The translations under genes were made by a program, and so were the position numbers. From DASUPK01 sp963801055 (lineage in GTDB: Bacteria; Actinomycetota; Thermoleophilia; Solirubrobacterales; 70-9): DNA of 64,000 nt. The stretch is from NCBI GenBank assembly GCA_963801055.1, contig CAWDDE010000006.1, positions 1 to 64,000 of the forward strand, written 5' to 3'. The notes beneath the pieces are model-generated. The model made no database searches and was not told the origin of the DNA. It saw nothing but the letters and a program-made list of their open reading frames with translations. Positions 24,331 to 33,262 of this stretch are shown here, piece by piece; position 1 is the first letter of the stretch, and each line of letters begins with the position of its first letter.

Positions 24331-24938
24331 AGCTGCGCCACCTGGTGCTCGGCGCTGCCGCCGTCGTCGCCGGGGCGGCGCTCTGGTGGCGGAAGAACCC
24401 GTCCGCCTGCCCCTACGGGCAGCGCTTCTGGGTCGAGGCGCCGCATCCGCTGATCACCCGGCAGCGGCTTCGCGAGATACTCGACCCCAGGCCGGGTGAG
24501 CGGATCCTCGAGGTCGGTCCAGGGACCGGCTACTACACGCTCGACGTCGCGGAGTGGATCAAGCCCGGTGGCCAGGTGGACATCCTCGATCTTCAGCAGG
24601 AGATGCTCGACCACACGATGAGACGCGCCGGAGAGCGCGGTCTTTCGAACGTGACGCCCACGCAGTCCGACGCCACGGGGATGCCCTACCAGGACGGGAC
24701 CTACGATGCCGCGTTCCTGGTCACCGTCCTCGGCGAGATCCCGGATCAGGATGCGGCCCTTCGCGAGTTGGCGCGGGTGCTGAAGCCCGGCGGGCGGCTG
24801 GTGGTCGGGGAGCTGCTCGGGGACCCGCACTACGTCAGGCTCGCGCCGATACGGCTGCGGGCCAGCGGGGTCGGGCTCGCCTACGAACGGCGGGTGGGCA
24901 ACGCCCTCGGGTATTTCGCCAGGTTCGTGAAGGGCTAG
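24327..24938 (+). CDS. membrane-anchored class I SAM methyltransferase
   Basis: The 203-residue product has a short hydrophobic N-terminal helix (LVLGAAAVVAGAALWW) and then a UbiE/MT-11 type fold. Motif I is ILEVGPGTGYYTLDVAEW, an acidic strand follows (GGQVDILDLQQEMLDH), then DATGMPYQDGTYDAAFLVTVLGEIPD and LKPGGRLVVGE. A lipid or quinone substrate would fit the membrane anchor, but this is a guess. Convergent with the next gene, overlapping it by 4 bases. Confidence 0.8.
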   Translation: MKLRHLVLGAAAVVAGAALWWRKNPSACPYGQRFWVEAPHPLITRQRLREILDPRPGERILEVGPGTGYYTLDVAEWIKPGGQVDILDLQQEMLDHTMRRAGERGLSNVTPTQSDATGMPYQDGTYDAAFLVTVLGEIPDQDAALRELARVLKPGGRLVVGELLGDPHYVRLAPIRLRASGVGLAYERRVGNALGYFARFVKG

Positions 24939-25927
24939 CCGCGCGCGGCGAGGGCGGCCCAGAGCCGCTCCTCGGCGTCGAGCACCCGCGCGGCCTCGTC
25001 GCCCAGCGCCCGCCACTGCTCGGGATCCGGCTGCTCAGGCTCGCTCGCGGTCCGGGCGGCGAGGGCAAGCTTGCTCCAGTCCTCGGCGGCCTCGGCCGCG
25101 AGCGCTGACTGATCGAAGTCCGCCTCCTCCAGGAAGCGGGAATACATCCGCCTGAAGTTGCCCCCGCCAGTCCCGCGCCGCTCGATCACCTGGTAGAGAA
25201 AGCGCGCGCACCACTGCCAGTCCTCGGCCACTTCCGGCCAGCTGGCCACCTCGGCGGCGAAGCGCCTCATCGCCGGCAGCCCCTCGAAGTCGCCGAGCGG
25301 CGGCTCGAGCATCTGGCTGGCGGCCCGCTCGATCGCCTTTGGTGCATGAGCAAGCAGGTCATCGCGGTCGAGCTCGACGCCCTCCGGAAGCTCGATCGCG
25401 TGGCCCTCCAGCGGAAAGACCGGCTGCTGGGAGTGCCGCGCCTCGCGCAAGCCCTCGAGCGAGGTGGTCTGCAGGTCCTCGAAGGCCGTGTCGGAGAGCC
25501 AGGCCAGCTCCTCGTCGTATCCGGCGAGAACCACCGCGTGGCCTGGGAAGTGGGCCGAGCGGCCGTAGTGATCGAGGTAGTAGAGGTCGGTGAGCAGCAG
25601 GACGGGCCTCCCCTCGTCCACCGCCTCCCTCGCCATCTGCCAGGAGCCCTCCGGGTCTGCGTCGGTGCTCAGGCGCAGCGGGGCGCCGGTGAGCTCGAGG
25701 AAGTTCTCCTCGAGCCGAGCCGCCCGGCCGTTCGTGAAGCGCGACGGGGAGTGCTCGTCGAGGACGACGTAGTAGAAGCAGGCACCCGCGCCGAGCCCGA
25801 ACGCCATCTCCTCGGAGATCTCTGTGCCGTGGAAGCCGAGCAGGTTGCGCAGCGCGGTCGAGCCGCAATGGTTGCCGGGCACGTGCCGGTAGCCGGGCAC
25901 CATCACCCTGTTGGCTGTCTCGGCCAT
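24935..25927 (-). CDS. BtrH N-terminal / DUF4872-type cysteine acyltransferase-like protein
   Basis: A 330-residue soluble protein. The first half carries a probable Cys nucleophile in GNHCGSTALRNLLGFHG, MAFGLGAGACFYYV, and a His in SAHFPGHAVVLAGYD, followed by LSDTAFEDLQTTSLEGLREAR. This pattern matches the BtrH N-terminal fold (papain-like acyl transferase of butirosin synthesis), with the DUF4872 helical half after it. No biosynthetic cluster surrounds it, so its amide-forming substrate is unknown. Confidence 0.65.
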   Translation of the reverse strand: MAETANRVMVPGYRHVPGNHCGSTALRNLLGFHGTEISEEMAFGLGAGACFYYVVLDEHSPSRFTNGRAARLEENFLELTGAPLRLSTDADPEGSWQMAREAVDEGRPVLLLTDLYYLDHYGRSAHFPGHAVVLAGYDEELAWLSDTAFEDLQTTSLEGLREARHSQQPVFPLEGHAIELPEGVELDRDDLLAHAPKAIERAASQMLEPPLGDFEGLPAMRRFAAEVASWPEVAEDWQWCARFLYQVIERRGTGGGNFRRMYSRFLEEADFDQSALAAEAAEDWSKLALAARTASEPEQPDPEQWRALGDEAARVLDAEERLWAALAARG

Positions 25928-25972
25928 GGACCGATTGTCGCGGATCAGGCCAGGTCCTTATCCTGCGCCGCC

Positions 25973-26464
25973 GTGCTTGCTCGCCTCGACGGTCGGCTGC
26001 TCTACGCCATGCGGACGCGCTTCCATGGGCCAAGGGCGGAAGCCGTCGGAAAGGGTCTGGGCAGGATCGGCGAGTACGGCGCGGTTTGGCTTGTGATCGG
26101 GATCGTGCTCGCCTTCGCCGACCCCGACAACGGCGAGGATTGGATCGTCGCGGGAATCCTTGGGCCGGTCGCAATCGGCCTCAACTATGCGGTCAAGGTG
26201 ATCGTCAGGCGCCCGCGGCCGGTGCTCGAGGGTCTGCCGCCGCTGGGAGGCGCTCCCAGTGCGCTCAGCTTCCCCTCGGCTCACGCCACTTCGTCGTTTG
26301 CCTGCGCCACGGCGATGACGCGGATCGCGCCCGAGGCGGCGATCCTCTACGTCCTGGCGGCCGCGATCGCCGCCTGCCGTCCGTACCTCGGCATGCACTA
26401 CCCCTCCGACGTGATCGCCGGGGCGCTGCTGGGCACCGGCCTCGGCCTGATCGCCCCGCTCTAG
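25973..26464 (+). CDS. PAP2 superfamily phosphatase
   Basis: A membrane lipid-phosphate phosphatase of 163 residues from GTG 25973. The three PAP2 signatures are present: KVIVRRPRPV (C1), FPSAHATSSFA (C2, general acid His) and RPYLGMHYPSDVIAGALLG (C3, nucleophile His and Asp). Three to four hydrophobic helices flank them. Likely substrates are undecaprenyl pyrophosphate or phosphatidyl-type phosphates. It lies 18 bases upstream of ychF. Confidence 0.9.
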   Translation: MLARLDGRLLYAMRTRFHGPRAEAVGKGLGRIGEYGAVWLVIGIVLAFADPDNGEDWIVAGILGPVAIGLNYAVKVIVRRPRPVLEGLPPLGGAPSALSFPSAHATSSFACATAMTRIAPEAAILYVLAAAIAACRPYLGMHYPSDVIAGALLGTGLGLIAPL

Positions 26465-26482
26465 GCAGGTGCGACGCCTCCG

Positions 26483-27556
26483 ATGAAGATCGGGATCGTC
26501 GGGCTCCCGAACGCGGGCAAGTCGACGCTGTTCAACGCCCTGACCGCCGCAGGGGCAGAGACCGGTGACTATCCGTTCACCACCGTCGAGCCCAACGTTG
26601 CCGTCGTCCAGGTCCCGGACGAGCGGATCGAGTCGGTCGCCGAGACGGTCGGCTCCTCGGAGGTCGTGCACGAGACGATCGACTTCCACGACATCGCCGG
26701 CCTGGTCAAGGGCGCGTCCCAGGGCGAGGGCCTCGGCAACCAGTTCCTTGCCTCGATCCGGGAGACGGACGCGATCTGCCACGTGATCCGGGCTCACGGC
26801 GCGGGCGCGGTCGCCCACCCCGAGGGGCGGATCGACCCGGTTGCGGATGCCGAGCTGGTCGAGACCGAGCTGCTCGCGGCCGACCTCGAGAGCGCGGAGC
26901 GCCGCCTGGAGCGAGTCAGCAAGGAGGCGCGATCGGGCGACAAGGAGGCGATCGCCGAGCGCGACTGGCTCGACCGGGTCGTCGAGGCGCTGGCCGCCGG
27001 GCGCCCCGCGCGCGAGGTCCCGGTGCCGGAGGCCGCGCCGGACGCCCTTCGCAAGCTCTCGCCCCTGACCGCCAAGCCGGTGCTCTACGTGGTCAACGTC
27101 GACGAGGGCGAGACCGAGGCGCCGCCGGACCTCGTCGCACATGCCGATGAGATGGAGGCCAAGGTGGTGGTGATCTCGGCGCGGGTCGAGGCGGAGCTGC
27201 GCGAGCTCGATCCCGACGAGGCGGAGGAGATGCGTCACGAGCTCGGCATCGAGCGGTCTGGGCTCGAGCGCCTGATCCGCGCCGCGTTCGAGCTCCTCGA
27301 CCTGATCACCTTCTTCACGGCGGATCCGGGCAAGGAGGCGATGGCGCGGACTCTCCCCCGTGGCGGCACGGCCTATGACGCTGCGGGCCGCGTCCACACT
27401 GACATCCAGCGCGCCTTCGTCCGCGCCGAGGTGATCGCCTGGGAAGAGCTCGTCGACGCGGGCGGGTACGCCGCCGCGCGCGAACGTGGCACGCTGCGGA
27501 TCGAGGGCCGCGACTACGTCGTCCGCGACGGCGAGGTGGTCCACATCAGGACATAG
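26483..27556 (+). CDS. ychF: ribosome-binding ATPase YchF
   Basis: Obg-like P-loop protein (YchF/OLA1) that binds ribosomes and prefers ATP. The 357 residues contain G1 GLPNAGKSTLFNALT, switch segments, G3-like DIAGLVKGASQGEGLGNQFL, the altered G4 NVDE (in YVVNVDEGE), and the C-terminal TGS domain with FFTADPGKEAMARTLPRGGTAYDAAGRVHTD. Length and order are standard. Confidence 0.95.
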   Translation: MKIGIVGLPNAGKSTLFNALTAAGAETGDYPFTTVEPNVAVVQVPDERIESVAETVGSSEVVHETIDFHDIAGLVKGASQGEGLGNQFLASIRETDAICHVIRAHGAGAVAHPEGRIDPVADAELVETELLAADLESAERRLERVSKEARSGDKEAIAERDWLDRVVEALAAGRPAREVPVPEAAPDALRKLSPLTAKPVLYVVNVDEGETEAPPDLVAHADEMEAKVVVISARVEAELRELDPDEAEEMRHELGIERSGLERLIRAAFELLDLITFFTADPGKEAMARTLPRGGTAYDAAGRVHTDIQRAFVRAEVIAWEELVDAGGYAAARERGTLRIEGRDYVVRDGEVVHIRT

Positions 27557-27583
27557 CCGGTGGCTCGGACTAGAGTCGCGGCG

Positions 27584-28330
27584 ATGACCGCGCCTCGACC
27601 GACCGGTGATCGTCTTGGGCTGATCTACGGCTTCAGCCTTCCCGAGGGCGCCGAGCCGATCGACGGCGACCGAGTAGTGGTCGACGTGGGGGGCGCGCGT
27701 CCGGTCGAGGCGATCGACGGCGGAGAGGCCGTCGCGATCGCACGGCACCGCTTCGACCGCACCGTCCCCGCCCACCTCGTCGACCACCGCGCCAACCTCC
27801 GCGCCGTGTGCGAGCTCGGCTGCAACCGGGTACTCGCCTTGGGCTCCGCCGGGAGCCTTGACGAGAGGCTCGAGGTTGGCACGCTGATCTGCCCCGACGA
27901 CTTCTACGCCCCGGAGACCGCCCCGAGCTTCTACGACGACCCGCGAGGCCACTCCATTCCCGGCTTCGATCCCGACTGGCGGAAAGTCATCCTTGATACG
28001 TGGCGGGTCCGCAGCGAGACCGAGCTCGTCGACGGCGGCGTCTACGCGCAGACGATCGGCCCGCGCTTCGAGACGCCGGCCGAAGTCCGGGCCCTGGCCA
28101 GGGTCGCGGATGTCGTCGGAATGACGATCGCCGCCGAGACGGTGCTGGCCGGAGAGGCGGGGCTGGCATACGCGGCCGTCTGCACGATCGACAACCTCGC
28201 CAACGGCATCTCGAGCGTGCCGCTGACGGTCGAGGAGTATCAGCACGGGCGGGATCGCACGGCGAAGACCCTGTCAGCCGCGCTCGAGTCCGTACTGCCG
28301 GCCCTCGCCACGGGGACGCCGCTCAGTTGA
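27584..28330 (+). CDS. MTA/purine nucleoside phosphorylase-like protein
   Basis: PNP/UDP family type 2 phosphorylase of 248 residues from ATG 27584. It shows LIYGFSLPEGAEP at the N-terminus, the phosphate/ribose region HLVDHRANLRAVCELGCNRVLALGSAGSL, and the hallmark GPRFETPAEVRALARVADVVGMTIAAETVLAGEAGLAYA followed by CTIDNLANGI. Human MTAP has a comparable GPRFSSRAE segment. Its stop overlaps the start of an MTA/SAH deaminase-like gene, so the natural substrate may be 5'-methylthioinosine made by that deaminase; methylthioadenosine is the alternative. That link is inference from gene order. Confidence 0.8.
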   Translation: MTAPRPTGDRLGLIYGFSLPEGAEPIDGDRVVVDVGGARPVEAIDGGEAVAIARHRFDRTVPAHLVDHRANLRAVCELGCNRVLALGSAGSLDERLEVGTLICPDDFYAPETAPSFYDDPRGHSIPGFDPDWRKVILDTWRVRSETELVDGGVYAQTIGPRFETPAEVRALARVADVVGMTIAAETVLAGEAGLAYAAVCTIDNLANGISSVPLTVEEYQHGRDRTAKTLSAALESVLPALATGTPLS

Positions 28331-29574
28331 GCCTCGCGATCACCGACGCAGTGCTCGGCGGGCAGGTGGTCGGCCTGAGGGTGGAGGACGGGGTGATCAC
28401 CGAGCTGGGCCCGTCCGTGGACCCCAGAGTCGGCGACGAGGTGATCGACGCGGACGGCCTCCTGCTCAGCCCGCCGATGGTGAACGGTCACACCCATGCC
28501 GCGATGACCCTCTTCCGCGGCTTCGGCGACGACATGCCGCTGATGGAGTGGCTGCGCACCCGGATCTGGCCCGCAGAGGCGAAGCTCGAGCCCGACGACG
28601 TCTACTGGGGTACCCGCCTGGCGTGCCTGGAGATGATCCGCTCGGGGACCACGCGTTTCTTCGACATGTACTGGCACGGGGTGGAGGCCGCCCGGGCGGC
28701 GGTCGACGCGGGGCTGCGCGCGGCGATCAGCAGCGTCCTGATCGACCGACTCGACCCCGCCAAGGGCGAGGGGATGAGGGGCGAGGTGCTCGAGTCGCTC
28801 GACCGGATCGCCGAGGCCAACCCGCGCGTCAGCCCCAGCCTCGGCCCGCATGCGATCTACACGGTGAGCTCCGAGTCGCTCGCCTGGATCGCCGAGGTTG
28901 CCGCCGAGCGACAGATTCCCTTACAGATCCATATTTCCGAGACCGAGCAGGAGGTGAGTGACTGCCTCGAGGCCCACGGTAAGCGCCCTGCCCCGTATCT
29001 CGACGAGCTCGGCTTCCTCGGAGCGCGAACGCTGCTCGCGCACGGCGTCTGGCTGGACGAAGCAGAGCTGGAGCTGATCGCCGAACGCGGCGCGACCGTG
29101 GTCACGAATCCCGCCGCCAACATGAAGCTCGCCGTCGGGGGGGTCTTTCCGTATCCCGAGGCGGCGCGAGCCGGCGTCGCGGTCGGGCTGGGCACTGACG
29201 GCGTCGCCTCGAACTCCAATCTCGACATGTTCGAGGAGGTGAAGCTCTTCGCCCTGGGCCAGAAGCAGTTCAGCGGCGACCCCTCGACGCTGCCCGCCGG
29301 TCAGGCCCTGGCGATCGCCCGCGGCATGCGCTCGCCGATACTCGGGGGAACGCGACTCGATGTGGGGCAGCCCGCCGACTTCCTCCTCCTGCGCAGCTCG
29401 GACCCCGAGCTCTCCGCCGGCGACCTCGACGCCGACCTGGTTTACGCGGCGAGCGGCTCGGTGGTCGACACCACCGTGGTCGCCGGACGGGTCCTGATGC
29501 GAGACCGGGTGGTGCCTGCCGCCGACGAGCTCGTAGCGGAGGTCCGCTCGCGGGCGGCTCGCCTCACCGCCTGA
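28327..29574 (+). CDS. 5-methylthioadenosine/S-adenosylhomocysteine deaminase-like amidohydrolase
   Basis: Metal-dependent amidohydrolase of 415 residues. The start is a TTG at 28327 overlapping the previous stop (TTGA); no ATG or GTG suits. Motifs are the metal pair in MVNGHTHAAMTLFRGFGDDMPL, TRFFDMYWHG, the third His in IHISETEQEV, the fourth in LLAHGVWLDEAEL, and the metal Asp in GLGTDGVASNSNLDMFEE. This set is typical of MTA/SAH deaminases (TRZ/ATZ family). With the phosphorylase it would form a deaminate-then-phosphorolyse route for SAM by-products. Confidence 0.85.
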   Translation: MSLAITDAVLGGQVVGLRVEDGVITELGPSVDPRVGDEVIDADGLLLSPPMVNGHTHAAMTLFRGFGDDMPLMEWLRTRIWPAEAKLEPDDVYWGTRLACLEMIRSGTTRFFDMYWHGVEAARAAVDAGLRAAISSVLIDRLDPAKGEGMRGEVLESLDRIAEANPRVSPSLGPHAIYTVSSESLAWIAEVAAERQIPLQIHISETEQEVSDCLEAHGKRPAPYLDELGFLGARTLLAHGVWLDEAELELIAERGATVVTNPAANMKLAVGGVFPYPEAARAGVAVGLGTDGVASNSNLDMFEEVKLFALGQKQFSGDPSTLPAGQALAIARGMRSPILGGTRLDVGQPADFLLLRSSDPELSAGDLDADLVYAASGSVVDTTVVAGRVLMRDRVVPAADELVAEVRSRAARLTA

Positions 29575-29608
29575 CTCGAAGGCGTCGAGCGATAGCGTCC
29601 CGGCGGCC

Positions 29609-30601
29609 ATGCGCACCAAGGCGCGATTCCCGGACGTCCCCGAGAAAGCCGGGCACTACGAGAGCTTCTACCTGAAGCTCACCCAGCCCGGCGGGGGGCG
29701 GGGCGCCTGGATCCGTCATACCGTTCACAAGCGCCCGGGGGAAGCCCCGACCTGTGCGCTCTGGTTCGTCCTCTTCGACTCGAGCGCCGCGGGGCCCCGC
29801 GCCACCAAGCGCCAGTTCGGCGCCGACGAGCTTGCCGCGGCGCCCGACTCCTACATCCGCGTCGCCGATGCGACTCTGACCGACGGCCGCGCCACCGGAC
29901 GGATCGCGACGGACGCGCTCGAGGCCAGGTGGGACCTGAGCTTTGCCGACTCGCACGAGCCCTTCCACCACCTACCGCGCGACTTCCTCTACCGCACCCG
30001 GCTTCCCAAGACAAAGTTCCTGAGCCCGTACCCGGACGCGGTCTTCAACGGGCGGCTGGAGGTGGACGGGGAGCCGATCGGGGTCGAGGGGTGGCGCGGG
30101 ATGATCGGCCACAACTGGGGCGCCGAGCACGCCGAGCGCTGGGTCTGGGTTCAGGGCTCCGGCTTCGAGGGCCGCTCGCCCGAGGACTACTTCGACATGG
30201 CGGCCGGCCGGATCAAGTTGGGCGGAGCGACCACCCCGTGGGTCGGCAACGCGATGCTGATGCTGGACGGCACCGCGCATCGGCTCGGCGGCTTCGGCCA
30301 CATCCCGAGCACCGATATCTCAGAGCAGCCGACGAGCGCGCGCTTCGAGCTCAAGGGCAAGCACGTGGCGGTGAGCGGCAGCGTCCGGGCGCCGGCCAAG
30401 GACTTCGTCGCCTGGATCTACGCCGACCCGGTCGGCCCGGAGCACAACACGCTCAACTGCTCGATCTCGGACCTCGACCTGCAGGTCGAGCTCGACGGCC
30501 GGCCGGCGGAGAGCCTCAAGGTCTCGGGGGCGGCGGCGTACGAGTTCGGTACCCGGGGCAGGGACCACGGCATCCCGTTGCAGCCATATCCGGACGGTTA
30601 G
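29609..30601 (+). CDS. lipocalin-like / tocopherol-cyclase-like protein of unknown function
   Basis: A 330-residue beta-rich protein without signal peptide. Segments such as ESFYLKLTQPGGGRGAWIRHTV, LYRTRLPKTKFLSPYPDAVFNGRLEVDG, GWRGMIGHNWGAEHAERWVWVQGSGF and a late FGTRGRDHG suggest the double-lipocalin fold shared by AttH/CrtC and tocopherol cyclase-type proteins, where the GHNWG-H block is conserved. These bind or modify hydrophobic compounds. No carotenoid genes are near. Assignment is to fold class only. Confidence 0.6.
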   Translation: MRTKARFPDVPEKAGHYESFYLKLTQPGGGRGAWIRHTVHKRPGEAPTCALWFVLFDSSAAGPRATKRQFGADELAAAPDSYIRVADATLTDGRATGRIATDALEARWDLSFADSHEPFHHLPRDFLYRTRLPKTKFLSPYPDAVFNGRLEVDGEPIGVEGWRGMIGHNWGAEHAERWVWVQGSGFEGRSPEDYFDMAAGRIKLGGATTPWVGNAMLMLDGTAHRLGGFGHIPSTDISEQPTSARFELKGKHVAVSGSVRAPAKDFVAWIYADPVGPEHNTLNCSISDLDLQVELDGRPAESLKVSGAAAYEFGTRGRDHGIPLQPYPDG

Positions 30602-30656
30602 AGTTGCTAGCTACTTCTTCTTGAAGAACGCCCAGGTATCCGGCAGCGCGAGGGCG

Positions 30657-31727
30657 TCACGCAGCTGCGGGCCTACGACGGTGGTGGTGCCGCCGCGTGC
30701 CGATCAGGTTGGCGTGGACGATCCGAGGCGAGACTCCGCGCTGGGTGACGACGATGTTCCGGAGCTTGCCGCGCAGACCGAGCCCCCGCAGGGCGGAGTT
30801 CATCCGGGCGAGCGAGAACTTCCGCTTCCAGCGCTCGTAGGGCGAGCCCGCCTCAGCCTCATACGGATCGTCCACGCCCCGCAGGTACGGGATCGGCGGC
30901 TGGCCGAAGCCGAGCGAGGAGAGTTCGTTGTTCTCGGTGTGACCGCCCGAGGTGGAGAAGAAGAAGGTCTGCGCGACCCGGCCGGCGTAGAGGACGACCT
31001 GCAGATGTGTGGCTCTCACCGCCTGGTCGGTCTTGGCGGTCTCCGCCCCGACGCCCCCATAGGCCTGGCTGCGGGTGTCGTCGAAGACGTCGAAGCTGCT
31101 GCCGTGGGCTGCCGTCGAGAGCGCGAAAGAGCGGGCGGCCACCGCCTGGGCCTTGAGTGCCTCGGGAGGCCAGGACGCAGGGGACTCCTTCGATACCACG
31201 CCCCTGACGTAGTCCTCGAGGTTCACGACGTTGATCGCGTCGAGGCCGCCCGAGGATGCGCGCACCTCGAGTGAGCCTCGGTAGGTGCCCTTGGCGGCGA
31301 CGGTGACCGTCGGGGCTCCGGCGGCGGTCATCGCCGGCCCGCAGCGCGCGATCACCCTGCCCTTCTTGGAGCGCACCACCACGCCGGATCCCTTCTGCTT
31401 CGCGACGTAGCCCTTGCCCGGCTTGAGAGCCGCCCCACAGGCCGAGCCGGCACCGCGGAAGCTGACGCTGCGGGCGTCGTCTCGCAGCAGCACCCGCACC
31501 GTCTGATCCGTAACGGCCCCGACCGTGGTGCCGGTGTAGTAGTGGCCGAGGATGTCGCGGTAGCCGAACCCATTCTTCGCGTAGCCGTAGGCGCCGTACT
31601 GGCTCATCCCCGCGCCGTGGCCGAAGCCGGCGCCCTTGACGATCCAGATCTTGGCCGAGGCTGACGCGGGGAGGGCGAGACCGCAGAGCACCGCCGCGAG
31701 CACGATCGTCCTGAGCCCCCGAAGCAT
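30657..31727 (-). CDS. SpoIID/LytB-domain secreted protein, C-terminal frameshift
   Basis: Starting at ATG 31727, a signal peptide (LRTIVLAAVLCGLALPASASA) leads into the SpoIID/LytB domain: IKGAGFGHGAGMSQYGAYGYA-type segment, RVLLRDDARSV, INVVNLEDYVRGVVSKESPASWPPEALKAQAVAARSFAL, DVFDDTRSQAYGGV and SSGGHTENNE. SpoIID proteins cleave glycan strands lacking peptides. The end reads GTRRHHHRRRPAAA, which is wrong for the family. Shifting one base at about 30688-30697 gives GTRGTTTVVGPQLRDALALP and continues to a TAG at 30611 (371 residues). The true gene therefore probably spans 30611-31727, with one extra base in the sequence. Confidence 0.85.
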   Translation of the reverse strand: MLRGLRTIVLAAVLCGLALPASASAKIWIVKGAGFGHGAGMSQYGAYGYAKNGFGYRDILGHYYTGTTVGAVTDQTVRVLLRDDARSVSFRGAGSACGAALKPGKGYVAKQKGSGVVVRSKKGRVIARCGPAMTAAGAPTVTVAAKGTYRGSLEVRASSGGLDAINVVNLEDYVRGVVSKESPASWPPEALKAQAVAARSFALSTAAHGSSFDVFDDTRSQAYGGVGAETAKTDQAVRATHLQVVLYAGRVAQTFFFSTSGGHTENNELSSLGFGQPPIPYLRGVDDPYEAEAGSPYERWKRKFSLARMNSALRGLGLRGKLRNIVVTQRGVSPRIVHANLIGTRRHHHRRRPAAA

Positions 31728-31816
31728 CGTCCCAAGGAATAACGGCCCTCTCGGCGGGAAGTTGCGGCGGGCTAGGCTGTGAGTAGGGAATTTCAAGGAG
31801 AGTCAAGGAGAAGACG

Positions 31817-33262
31817 ATGGCGACCGAGACGATTCAGGCCACAGACCACAAGCTCTACGTCGCCGGCGAATGGATCGAGACCGGCGAGTGGTCGGAGGTG
31901 GAGGCTCCCTATGACGGGACCGTGGTCGGTCGCGTGCCGAAGGGGGATGCGGCGCTCGTCGGGAAGGCCGTTGAGGCCGCGCAGCGTGCGTTCGATGCGG
32001 GCGGCTTTCCGGCGCACGCACGCGCCGCCGTGCTCGACCGCGCGGCCGAGCTGGTCCGCGAGCGCGAGGACGACCTCACCATGACGATCGCCGCCGAGGC
32101 CGGCAAGCCGGTGAAGACGGCGCGGCTCGAGGCCCAGCGCTGTGTCTCGACGATGCAGTTCTCCGCCGTCGCCGCCCGCACCCTGACCGGCCACACCGTG
32201 CCGATGGAGGCAGGCGCCGCGGGGGAGGGCAAGCTCGGGATCGTGATCCGAGTCCCGTACGGCGTGGTCGGCGCGATCAGCCCCTTCAACTTCCCGCTCA
32301 ATCTGGTGGCCCACAAGCTCGGTCCCGCGATCGCCGCCGGCAACGCGGTCGTACTCAAGCCCGCTGGGCAGACCCCGATCTCAGCGATCAAGCTTGCGGA
32401 GGTCTTCTACGACGCCGGGCTGCCCCAGAACTGGCTGCAGGTCGTCTGCGGGTCTGGGTCCGAGGTCGGCAATGCGATCGTCGAGAGCGACCAGATCCGT
32501 GCAATCACGTTCACCGGGTCCGCGCCCGTCGGCTGGGCCATCCGCTCCAAGGCCCCGCACAAGAAGGTGAACCTCGAACTCGGCTCCAGCGCCCCGCTGA
32601 TCGTCAACGACGACGGCGACTGGGAGCAGGCCGCCGACAAGGCCAAGCTCCACGCCTTCTCCCACGCCGGCCAGAGCTGCATCTCCGTGCAGCGGATCCT
32701 GGTTCATGAATCCGTCGCCGACGACTTCACCAAGCGCTTCGTCGCCAACGTCGAGTCCCTGGTTACCGGCGACCCGATGGACGAGAACACCGACGTCGGG
32801 CCGCTGATCTCGCGCGACGACCGAGATCGGGTCAAGTCATGGTTCGACGAGGCCGAGTCTGCGGGCGGCGAGATCCTGACCGGCGGCGAGCTGGTCGACG
32901 AGGATCGCTGTCTCGCGCCGACCGTGATCAGGAACGACCCGCGCGAGTGCCACACCTGGAAGGACGAGATCTTCGGGCCCGTGGCGACGATCCACACCTT
33001 CAAGACATTCGACGAGGCCCTGGAGATGGCGAACGACTCACGGTATGGGCTCCAGGCGGGGGTCTTCACCCGAGATCTGGGCAGGGCGAAGAAGGCCGGC
33101 GAGGTGCTCGAGTTCGGCGGCGTGCTGATCAACGAGGTGCCCACCTTCCGTACCGACCAGATGCCCTATGGCGGCGTCAAGGACTCGGGCAACACCCGCG
33201 AGGGCCCCGACTACGCGGTCCGTGAGCTGACCGAGGAGCGCCTGGTCACCTTCCAGGACTAG
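31817..33262 (+). CDS. NAD(P)-dependent aldehyde dehydrogenase
   Basis: A 481-residue ALDH of normal length with GAISPFNFPLNLVAHKLGPAIAAG, FTGSAPVGWAI, the Glu in NLELGSSAPLIVN, the nucleophile Cys in SHAGQSCISVQRILVH, and EIFGPVATI. SCISVQR and SSAPLIV are seen in lactaldehyde/glyceraldehyde-3-phosphate-like and sulfolactaldehyde-like branches. Shine-Dalgarno AAGGAGA lies 7 bases before the ATG. Convergent with the next gene, overlapping by 4 bases. Substrate not assigned. Confidence 0.9.
   Translation: MATETIQATDHKLYVAGEWIETGEWSEVEAPYDGTVVGRVPKGDAALVGKAVEAAQRAFDAGGFPAHARAAVLDRAAELVREREDDLTMTIAAEAGKPVKTARLEAQRCVSTMQFSAVAARTLTGHTVPMEAGAAGEGKLGIVIRVPYGVVGAISPFNFPLNLVAHKLGPAIAAGNAVVLKPAGQTPISAIKLAEVFYDAGLPQNWLQVVCGSGSEVGNAIVESDQIRAITFTGSAPVGWAIRSKAPHKKVNLELGSSAPLIVNDDGDWEQAADKAKLHAFSHAGQSCISVQRILVHESVADDFTKRFVANVESLVTGDPMDENTDVGPLISRDDRDRVKSWFDEAESAGGEILTGGELVDEDRCLAPTVIRNDPRECHTWKDEIFGPVATIHTFKTFDEALEMANDSRYGLQAGVFTRDLGRAKKAGEVLEFGGVLINEVPTFRTDQMPYGGVKDSGNTREGPDYAVRELTEERLVTFQD

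Noticed and set aside
25958..28246. A 762-codon minus-strand open frame opposite PAP2, ychF and the phosphorylase
   Set aside because: It has the His/Asp/Arg-rich composition of antisense reading and no recognisable domain, and three well-supported plus-strand genes occupy the region.
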